Of a stretch of 59,178 nt of DNA, positions 6,655-13,607 are shown in pieces. This DNA comes from Fimbriimonadaceae bacterium. Its GTDB lineage: Bacteria > Armatimonadota > UBA10988. How positions within the stretch are numbered: the first letter of the stretch is position 1; every line of letters begins with the position of its first letter. The position numbers and the translations under genes are program-made. The notes beneath the pieces are model-generated. The model saw only the letters and a list, made by a program, of their open reading frames with translations, did no database searches and was not told the DNA's origin. The stretch is taken from NCBI GenBank assembly GCA_020850355.1, contig JADZEX010000097.1, positions 1 through 59,178 of the forward strand. Direction: 5' to 3'.

Positions 6655-9261
6655 ATGCAAGCCACGCCCGCCGCGCCCGCTGCTGGGCAGGCCTTGGAGG
6701 AGCTGGTCCGCCAGGTCAAGGTCGCCCAAGCCGCCTATGCGACGTTCACGCAGGAGCAGGTTGACCAGGTCTTCCGGGCCGCGGCGCTCGCCGCCAATGC
6801 CGACCGGATTCGGCTGGCCAAGCTGGCGGTCGCCGAAACTGGCATGGGGATCGTCGAAGACAAGGTCATCAAGAACCACTTCGCGGCGGAGTTCATCTAC
6901 CACAAGTACAAGGACGAGCGGACCTGCGGCGAGCTGAGCTACGACGCGTCGTTTGGTCTGCGCCGGATCGCCGAGCCGATTGGCCTGATCGCCGGCATCG
7001 TGCCGACCACCAACCCGACCTCGACGGCGATCTTCAAGAGCCTGATCACGCTCAAGACCCGCAACGGGATCATCTTCTCGCCGCACCCGCGGGCCAAGCG
7101 CAGCACCGCCGAAGCGGCCCGCGTGGTGGCGGCCGCGGCGGTCGCGGCCGGGGCCCCGGAGGGGCTGATCGCCTGTCTAACCGATCCGACCGTGGCGATG
7201 TCCAATGCCCTGAGGCGCCACCCGGACATCAGCCTGGTGCTGGCGACGGGCGGCCCGGGAATGGTCCGGGCCGCCTACAGCTCGGGCAAGCCGGCGCTGG
7301 GCGTCGGTGCCGGCAACACGCCCGCGGTGATCGATGAGACCGCCGACATCGCCATGGCGGTCAGCTCGATTCTGATGTCGAAGACCTTCGACAACGGCGT
7401 GATCTGTGCTTCCGAGCAGTCGGTCGTGGTGGTCGATGCGGTCTACGAGGCGGTCCGCACCGAGTTTGCACTCCGCGGCGCGCATCTGCTGACGCCGGAG
7501 GAGAAGGAGCGGGTCGGCGCGGTGATTCTGCGCGACGGCAAGCTAAACGCCGAGATGGTCGGCCAGGCGGCTGGCAAGATCGCGGCGATGGCCGGCCTCG
7601 ATCCGCTCGGTGACGTCAAGGTGCTGATTGGCGAGGCGGAGCGGATCGGCCCGGACGAGCCGTTCGCGTTTGAGAAGCTGGCGCCGGTGCTGGCCCTCTA
7701 CCGCGCCAGCGACTTCGCCGAGGCGGTCGCCAAGGCCAAGGCGCTGGTCGAGTTCGGCGGCATCGGCCACACCTCGGCGCTCTACACCGACCCCCGCAAC
7801 ACGGCCCGCGTGATGACCTTCGGCAGCGCCATGAAGACCGGCCGCGTGCTGGTCAACATGCCCAGCTCGCAGGGCGCCATCGGCGACATCTACAACTTCA
7901 AGCTGGAGCCGTCGCTGACGCTCGGCTGCGGCAGTTGGGGCGGCAACTCGATCAGCGAGAACGTGGGAGTGCGGCACTTGCTGAACATCAAGAACATCGC
8001 CGAGCGGCGCGAGAACATGCTCTGGTTCAAGGTGCCGCCGAAGATCTACCTCAAGTACGGCTGCCTGGCCGTCGCCCTGCGCGAACTCAGCGACCGCCGG
8101 CGGGCCGTGATCGTCACCGACAAGCCGCTCTACGACCTCGGTCTGACCGAGAAAGTGACCCGCGTGCTCGACGAGCTGCGCATGGAGTACGAGGTCTTCT
8201 TCGAGGTCAAGCCCGACCCCGACCTGACCACCATCCGCAAGGGCCTGGCGCTCTGCCAGGTCTTCAAGCCCGACGTCGTGATCGCCTTCGGCGGCGGCTC
8301 CCCGATGGACGCGGCGAAGATGATGTGGCTGATGTACGAGAACCCCGACGCCAAGTTCGAGGAAATGGCGATGCGGTTCATGGACATCGAGAAGCGCATC
8401 TGCGCCTTCCCGGTGCTCGGCAAGAAGGCCCAGTTCGTGGCGATCCCGACGACCTCGGGGACTGGCTCCGAGGTGACCCCCTTTGCCGTGGTGACCGATG
8501 ACCAGACCGGCAGCAAGTACCCCGTGGCCGACTACGCGCTGACCCCGGACATGGCAATCGTCGATCCCGAGCTGGTGCTCAACCTGCCGCCCCGGCTGGT
8601 TGCCTACGGTGGCATCGACGCGCTGACCCACGCCCTCGAAGCGATGGTCTCGGTGCTCTCGACCGACTTCACCAACAGCATGGCGCTGGAGGCGATCCGC
8701 ATCCTGTTCAAGTACCTCCCGCTGAGCTACGCCCACGGCGCCGCCGACCTGCGGGCCAAGGAAAAGGTCCACTTCGCCGCGACGATGGCCGGCCTGGCCT
8801 TCGCCAACGCGTTCCTCGGGATCTGCCACTCGATGGCCCACAAGCTCGGCGCGCGCTTCAACCTGCCGCACGGCCTGGCCAACGCCTTGCTGATTGTCGA
8901 CGTGATCCGCTACAACGCGACGGACACGCCGCTGAAGCAGACGGCCTTTCCGCAGTACACCCACCCGACCGCCAAGAGCCGCTACGCCCGCATCGCCGAC
9001 TATCTGCAGTTGGGCGGCACCACCGAGGACGAGAAGGTCGAGCGGCTGGTCGCGGCGATCGAGGAGCTGAAGCGGAAGCTCGAGATCCCGGCCTCGATCC
9101 ACGACGCGGGGGTCCCCGAGGCGGCGTTCGAGGGAGCGCTCGACACGCTGTCGGAAGACGCCTTCGACGACCAGTGCACCGGCGCCAACCCGCGCTTCCC
9201 GCTGATCCGGGAGATCCGCGAGCTCTACCGGCGGGCCTACCACGGCAGCGCCCGGTCGTAA
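6655..9261 (+). CDS. adhE: Bifunctional acetaldehyde-CoA / alcohol dehydrogenase AdhE
   Basis: The 868-residue length matches AdhE. The N-terminal aldehyde dehydrogenase half (about 1-440) reduces acetyl-CoA to acetaldehyde; it has G-A-G-N-T-P for NAD and the catalytic Cys in N-G-V-I-C-A-S-E-Q. The C-terminal iron alcohol dehydrogenase half (about 450-868) makes ethanol; it has G-G-G-S-P-M-D-A-A-K and metal-binding His residues in G-I-C-H-S-M-A-H-K and N-L-P-H-G. This indicates fermentative ethanol formation or ethanol use. GGGAG lies upstream of the ATG. The gene is monocistronic and followed by a perfect 16-bp hairpin. Confidence 0.95.
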   Translation: MQATPAAPAAGQALEELVRQVKVAQAAYATFTQEQVDQVFRAAALAANADRIRLAKLAVAETGMGIVEDKVIKNHFAAEFIYHKYKDERTCGELSYDASFGLRRIAEPIGLIAGIVPTTNPTSTAIFKSLITLKTRNGIIFSPHPRAKRSTAEAARVVAAAAVAAGAPEGLIACLTDPTVAMSNALRRHPDISLVLATGGPGMVRAAYSSGKPALGVGAGNTPAVIDETADIAMAVSSILMSKTFDNGVICASEQSVVVVDAVYEAVRTEFALRGAHLLTPEEKERVGAVILRDGKLNAEMVGQAAGKIAAMAGLDPLGDVKVLIGEAERIGPDEPFAFEKLAPVLALYRASDFAEAVAKAKALVEFGGIGHTSALYTDPRNTARVMTFGSAMKTGRVLVNMPSSQGAIGDIYNFKLEPSLTLGCGSWGGNSISENVGVRHLLNIKNIAERRENMLWFKVPPKIYLKYGCLAVALRELSDRRRAVIVTDKPLYDLGLTEKVTRVLDELRMEYEVFFEVKPDPDLTTIRKGLALCQVFKPDVVIAFGGGSPMDAAKMMWLMYENPDAKFEEMAMRFMDIEKRICAFPVLGKKAQFVAIPTTSGTGSEVTPFAVVTDDQTGSKYPVADYALTPDMAIVDPELVLNLPPRLVAYGGIDALTHALEAMVSVLSTDFTNSMALEAIRILFKYLPLSYAHGAADLRAKEKVHFAATMAGLAFANAFLGICHSMAHKLGARFNLPHGLANALLIVDVIRYNATDTPLKQTAFPQYTHPTAKSRYARIADYLQLGGTTEDEKVERLVAAIEELKRKLEIPASIHDAGVPEAAFEGALDTLSEDAFDDQCTGANPRFPLIREIRELYRRAYHGSARS

Positions 9262-9293
9262 CAGCCGGCAGGAGCTGTCAGCGCAACGCGTAA

Positions 9294-9331
9294 CCAAGGC
9301 CCGGCGGCCGGCGCTGGCCGCCGGGCCTTGG
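9294..9331. terminator. Perfect 16-bp stem-loop between adhE and the GH28-like gene
   Basis: Arms 9294-9309 and 9316-9331 are exact reverse complements around GGCGCT. It begins 33 bp after the adhE stop and probably ends that transcript. The right arm also touches the first bases of the GGAGAG ribosome site of the next gene (9330-9335), so it could affect translation if read through. Confidence 0.65.
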
Positions 9332-9339
9332 AGAGACCG

Positions 9340-10743
9340 ATGGCGGTGATCGCAACGGCGCCCGCGCCGGCGGCGGAGGTGGTGTCGGAGTTCTACCGCG
9401 TGCAGGTCGACGGGCAGGAGGTCCCCGTCTACAGTTGTCGCGTCTCGGCGGTGCCCTTCAACCAGGTCTGGCCGGGCTATCAGCGGCCGCTCGACCAGAC
9501 CGAGCTGGCCGGTTTCGCGACCTGGGACGCCGCCGGCGCGGTGACCGTGACGATCCAGTCCACGCGTGACATCCAGCAGGTCGTGGTGCGCCCGCGGCGG
9601 CTCGGCATGGTGCCGCAGGTGACCGGCCGGCAGATCACCTTCACCCTGTCACAGCCCGAGGCGGTGGTCGTCGAGGTCAACGGCCCGGCCCACGCGCTGC
9701 ACCTGTTCGGCTGTCCGCCGGCCACCGCCGTGCCCGCCCCGGACGCGCCGAACGTGCTCTACTTCGGCCCGGGGGTGCACCGCCCGGGCGTGATTCAGCT
9801 CCGCGACCACCAGACCGTCTACCTCGCGCCGGGCGCGGTGGTCTACGGCAGTCTGCACGGCCAGGGCGTCCGCGATGTGCGGATCGCCGGCCGCGGCATT
9901 CTCGACCAGAGCCCCTTCGCCCGCGGTGAAGGCGGCGGGGCGATCCGGCTCAGCGACTGCTCCGAGGTGACCATCGAGGGGCTGATTCTGCGGGATCCCG
10001 ACGTCTGGTGCTGCAGCCTCTTCGGCTGCCGCAACGTCCGCCTCAGCGGGCTCAAGCTGATCGGTCTGTGGCGCTACAACGCCGACGGGATTGACGTCTG
10101 CAACAGCAGCGCCGTGGTCGTCGAGGACTGCTTCGTGCGCGCCTTCGACGACGCGCTGGTGGTCAAGGGCCTCCCCGGCCCGTTCGTCGAGCGGCCCGTG
10201 GCCAACGTCACCTTCCGGCGCTGCACCGTCTGGTGCGACTGGGGCCGCGCCCTCGAAATCGGCGCCGAGACCTGCGCCCCGGAAATCGGCCCGGTCACCT
10301 TCGAGGACTGCGACATCGTGCGCACGACGCATATCGCGCTGGACATTCAGCACGGCGACCAGGCCCGGATTCACGACATTCGCTTCCAGCGACTGCGCCT
10401 GGAGCTGGACGATCGGAACCCCCGGCCGCGGCTGCAGACCGCCCGCGACGAGGTCTATGCCGACCAGCCGGGCCACCTGCCGGCGCTGGCCGTGATCATC
10501 ATCCGGGGCACGATGTGGACCAAGACCCCCACCCGCGGCACGGTCCGCGACGTGCTGATCGACGACCTCGCCATCTGGGCGCCCCGGATGCCCGGCTCGT
10601 CGTTCGACGGCCACGATGCCACGTTCGATGTCTCCGGCGTGACCTGCACCCGCTGGCGCCTGAACGGCGCCCCGCTGACCAGCCCCGAGGCCTACGCCGT
10701 CCGCCGTGGCCCGCACGTCGACGTACTTCGCCTGGGCGACTGA
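9340..10743 (+). CDS. GH28-like right-handed beta-helix protein (polygalacturonase-like)
   Basis: The 467-residue protein has a pectin-lyase-fold core of repeated V-x-I-x-G/N rungs between about residues 150 and 370. It keeps the GH28 hallmarks N-A-D-G-I-D and F-D-D-A-L-V-V-K near residues 247-275, which would carry the catalytic aspartates. The usual G-H-G is replaced by D-W-G-R-A-L-E-I-G. The start at ATG 9340 is supported by GGAGAG; an upstream TTG lies inside the terminator hairpin. No classical signal peptide is visible. It may cleave a uronic-acid-rich glycan, but the substrate is unknown. The N-terminal 140 residues form a separate beta-rich domain. Confidence 0.7.
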   Translation: MAVIATAPAPAAEVVSEFYRVQVDGQEVPVYSCRVSAVPFNQVWPGYQRPLDQTELAGFATWDAAGAVTVTIQSTRDIQQVVVRPRRLGMVPQVTGRQITFTLSQPEAVVVEVNGPAHALHLFGCPPATAVPAPDAPNVLYFGPGVHRPGVIQLRDHQTVYLAPGAVVYGSLHGQGVRDVRIAGRGILDQSPFARGEGGGAIRLSDCSEVTIEGLILRDPDVWCCSLFGCRNVRLSGLKLIGLWRYNADGIDVCNSSAVVVEDCFVRAFDDALVVKGLPGPFVERPVANVTFRRCTVWCDWGRALEIGAETCAPEIGPVTFEDCDIVRTTHIALDIQHGDQARIHDIRFQRLRLELDDRNPRPRLQTARDEVYADQPGHLPALAVIIIRGTMWTKTPTRGTVRDVLIDDLAIWAPRMPGSSFDGHDATFDVSGVTCTRWRLNGAPLTSPEAYAVRRGPHVDVLRLGD

Positions 10744-10755
10744 CCCCCGGCGGCC

Positions 10756-10771
10756 TGTTTCACGTGAAACA
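10756..10771. other. parS: parS centromere site (perfect 16-bp ParB-binding palindrome)
   Basis: TGTTTCACGTGAAACA is identical to the 16-bp consensus bound by chromosomal ParB/Spo0J proteins. It sits in the 53-bp gap between the GH28-like and VOC genes. A second identical copy occurs at 57555-57570. Confidence 0.9.
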
Positions 10772-10796
10772 CCGGCCGGCCACAGGAGCAACCCCG

Positions 10797-11186
10797 ATGA
10801 CGATGGTCCACCACCTGGCCCTCAACTGCCGCGACCGCGCGGCGGTCGAGGCGTTCTACAGCCACTTCTTCGGCTTCCGCCGGGCGCGGGTGTTTCATGC
10901 CGGACAGCCCAACGAGTTCGTCATGCTCCGCTGCGGCGGCACCTGCCTGGAGCTGTTCGACGGCCCCCCCGAGGGCAGCGGCGGCGAGCAGCCGGTCGGC
11001 TTCAAGCACCTCGCCTTCGAGATCGACGACCTCGACGCCCGCCACGCCGCCCTCACCGCCGCCGGCCACCAGCCCGGCGCGCTGATCGACTGCGGTGCCC
11101 TCGTCCCTGGCCTGCGCATCTGCTTCCTGCGCGACCCCGATGGCAACATCGTGGAGCTGCTGGAGGGGTGGTCGGATGAGGGGTAG
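10797..11186 (+). CDS. VOC superfamily (glyoxalase-like) metalloprotein
   Basis: This 129-residue protein has two beta-alpha-beta-beta-beta modules of the vicinal-oxygen-chelate fold. Likely metal ligands are the early His in M-V-H-H-L-A-L, the His in F-K-H-L-A-F-E at the start of module two, and the Glu in N-I-V-E-L-L-E near the C-terminus. The D-P-D-G-N block is characteristic of glyoxalase I-like and methylmalonyl-CoA-epimerase-like members. The reaction cannot be assigned. AGGAG lies ten bases before the ATG. Confidence 0.85.
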   Translation: MTMVHHLALNCRDRAAVEAFYSHFFGFRRARVFHAGQPNEFVMLRCGGTCLELFDGPPEGSGGEQPVGFKHLAFEIDDLDARHAALTAAGHQPGALIDCGALVPGLRICFLRDPDGNIVELLEGWSDEG

Positions 11187-11242
11187 GGGCGAGGAGAGCC
11201 AGAAGCGTCCGGTTGCGGCGCCAGACAGCGCGGAGCAGGGGA

Positions 11243-13588
11243 TTATCCGCTCAGCAGACTGCTGATCCGCACCCTCATGTCCTCAGGGAGGTCGGGGAGG
11301 ACCAGTAGGCGCTCCGCAAGATCCCGTATCTGACTCGCCAGCTTCGGACTAAGGACTCCGCTTGAGGCGTGAACACGCAAGGCAGCAACGAGCCCATGCG
11401 CCCCTGCCTGCCACTCGCTCACCGACTCCCCGGCCGACAGCCCCTTTAGAGTCAACGCCCTAGCGAGACGGGCGACTTGTACTGCCTCCGCAATCACCGG
11501 GTGGTGCTTACGTTCAAAGCCCAGCGCACCTGATAGCACCGACTCCAGATCCGCCAGCGTTTCAAGGACATACGTGCCTGTCCGCATAGACGCCTGACTG
11601 GTAGTGGAGGGCGCCACACCGGCGGCAGCGCCTAGCGGGTCGGCACCCGAAGTCGCCTGCGCCGGGCTTCCACCTGGTTTGAGGCCCTCGCGCCTTCGCA
11701 ACGCTTCACGATGCCACTTCAAGAACTCGGCCCGCTGCTGCTCCTTCCGGCTCGTCGCCCGGTGGTACTCTTCGTTGTACAGCCTGTCGATGACCGACTG
11801 CAACGACTGAACAGTGCCGGTGCCGGTTGGTGCGACTGTGTTCCGGAAGAGCTCCCCCACCAATGGATGAGTTAGCATCCTATGCTCCGGGTGGTCCCGA
11901 ACCTCGCACACCAGGCCGAGATCGCCCAGCAGTTCCCACGTGTCAGTTGCTGCCTCTGGAAACGCCGCGGTCGGCCAGGGAGCCCAGGCCATACGGCTTG
12001 CGCCATGCATGACGCCCTGGGCCAAATGCCGATCGGCGAGCAGGCCATCTGACGCACCGGCCGCGGCATCCGGCGACCGTAATGAATGCGAGTCAAGGCC
12101 ACGCCGCGCCATGGACAGGTAGAACGGCAAGCCGCCGCAGGTCTCCAAGACGGGAGCGCCCAGCCTCTTGCCGGCAAGCTTGCGGGCCGCCTTTTTCTTG
12201 AGTATTGATAGAACGAGCTTCCCATCGCCACTGGAAGAGCATTCCTCGTCTCGCAGCACCAGGAAGCGCGCGTTCAGTGGTAACGCAACCTTCATCTCTG
12301 GCAGTGATAGCCTATTGCCAAGCCCAGTCGCGAGCTCTCCTCCGAGCACCACGAGCAGTCGCCGGCGCGGCTCCGCCGCGCGCTGCCCGTCCTGGCCTGC
12401 CGGCAAGCCATCACAGGCGTGGATTGCGCGGTCCTTGGCCGCCATCCCCCCACGATAGCCCCAGCCGCCAAGAGCGTTCGCAACTGAACTGTAGAAATGC
12501 TCTGCATCACCGTCGAAGGCCCGCAGATCGACGGTCACCACTCCACCCGGGTATCCGGCCTTCGCGAAGCTGAGGCTGCCTTGACCGGCACCCGGGACAG
12601 CGGCGGCAAGGACCTCGGCGCCAAGGACCTCGGCGACAAGGGCAGTCTTGCCCACGCCGGAAGGACCGACCACCTCCACATACCGGTGGTCCTTCAGGAG
12701 CTGTGTAAGCACAACGCGCTCCTTCTGCCGATTCACAAACCGCGATGCGCGCGGCGGTAGGTCGTATGGTGGCTGTAGAGCCTCCTTGATCTGGTCTTGG
12801 GCATAGGCGTATACCAACGCCTCGCGGTCCTGCGGCTTGCTTATAGTGTGATGCGACCCCTCCAGTTGGTGAATGCTACCACACCCAGCCTTGGCAGAGT
12901 CTGCAGGGACCACCAGGAAGCCTTCATAGTGCGATTCCAGGCAGGACATGGTTGCGATCGTCCTCGGGCATTGGCGGACGTACGCCTCGCTAAGTACGCA
13001 GAGATGCGTCGCTTTATATGAGAGATCGCCAACCAGCTCGTGCACCGCCCAGCGCCAGCGCGGGGCACCGACCCAAGCAGCAAGGCGAGCTCCAAGATGG
13101 GGTGTCCCAAGGAACATGATGCCGCGAGACACCGCTCTCAGGTCCGCACCTGGACCAGCTGGCTGTACAAGCACGCTCTTGGCGACCAAGCCGCCAAGGC
13201 TATGCGCGATCCAGACCAAGGCCCGCTCTGTACGCAGTTCCTCCCCTAGGACTCCGCTTACCTCCTGTGCTCGTGTAGCCAGATTCATTGTACGGCTCGA
13301 CGCCCATTTCCTGGACCGGATCCACCTCCACATGGCAAACAGACCATGCAACGCAGCGGCATCGTAGTCTAGGCTCACGATGCGCGCGAACGGAAAGTCC
13401 TCACCTAGCCAGTTCATCCAGCAACCATCACCTGATTGCCAGGTCGCTTTGGCGTCTCCAGTCAGCCCATGCACGAAGACGACCGCGACCTCAGGCTGGC
13501 CACCACCGTTGCTCACTTTGACGAGCTTGCTCAAACCGCCACTCTCGCTGCTGGCTGCCGCCTCGTGCCGGTGGCGCCGTGGTGCCAC
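11243..13588 (-). CDS. Alpha/beta-hydrolase fused to STAND (NB-ARC-like) NTPase; NLR-like candidate immune protein
   Basis: Residues 1-270 form a lipase/esterase of SERAC1/PGAP1-like type: oxyanion motif F-V-H-G (H40), nucleophile elbow I-A-H-S-L-G-G (S130), and probable Asp230 and His246/247. Residues 280-500 form a STAND module with a clear P-loop GPSGVGKT (308-315) and the NB-ARC C-G-G-L-P motif (about 484-488). The Walker B strand L-L-V-V-L is followed by G-G instead of D-D. The C-terminal 280 residues are helical without obvious repeats. This architecture matches NLR-like sensors in which nucleotide-driven oligomerisation activates a fused effector. It is the last gene of the operon, 19 bp after the cyclase-HSP90 gene. 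Base composition is visibly less GC-rich than its neighbours. The GTG start at 13588 has no clear ribosome site; a GTG at 13516 is possible. Confidence 0.8.
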   Translation of the reverse strand: MAPRRHRHEAAASSESGGLSKLVKVSNGGGQPEVAVVFVHGLTGDAKATWQSGDGCWMNWLGEDFPFARIVSLDYDAAALHGLFAMWRWIRSRKWASSRTMNLATRAQEVSGVLGEELRTERALVWIAHSLGGLVAKSVLVQPAGPGADLRAVSRGIMFLGTPHLGARLAAWVGAPRWRWAVHELVGDLSYKATHLCVLSEAYVRQCPRTIATMSCLESHYEGFLVVPADSAKAGCGSIHQLEGSHHTISKPQDREALVYAYAQDQIKEALQPPYDLPPRASRFVNRQKERVVLTQLLKDHRYVEVVGPSGVGKTALVAEVLGAEVLAAAVPGAGQGSLSFAKAGYPGGVVTVDLRAFDGDAEHFYSSVANALGGWGYRGGMAAKDRAIHACDGLPAGQDGQRAAEPRRRLLVVLGGELATGLGNRLSLPEMKVALPLNARFLVLRDEECSSSGDGKLVLSILKKKAARKLAGKRLGAPVLETCGGLPFYLSMARRGLDSHSLRSPDAAAGASDGLLADRHLAQGVMHGASRMAWAPWPTAAFPEAATDTWELLGDLGLVCEVRDHPEHRMLTHPLVGELFRNTVAPTGTGTVQSLQSVIDRLYNEEYHRATSRKEQQRAEFLKWHREALRRREGLKPGGSPAQATSGADPLGAAAGVAPSTTSQASMRTGTYVLETLADLESVLSGALGFERKHHPVIAEAVQVARLARALTLKGLSAGESVSEWQAGAHGLVAALRVHASSGVLSPKLASQIRDLAERLLVLPDLPEDMRVRISSLLSG

Positions 13589-13607
13589 CGGCCGACCGTT
13601 GGGCCTG

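Noticed and set aside
7543-9297. Long open frame on the minus strand opposite adhE
   Set aside because: GC-rich codons leave antisense frames open; the product is low-complexity (V/G/D/R/H-rich) and overlaps a certain gene. The same holds for frames opposite aceE (34258-36864) and other housekeeping genes.
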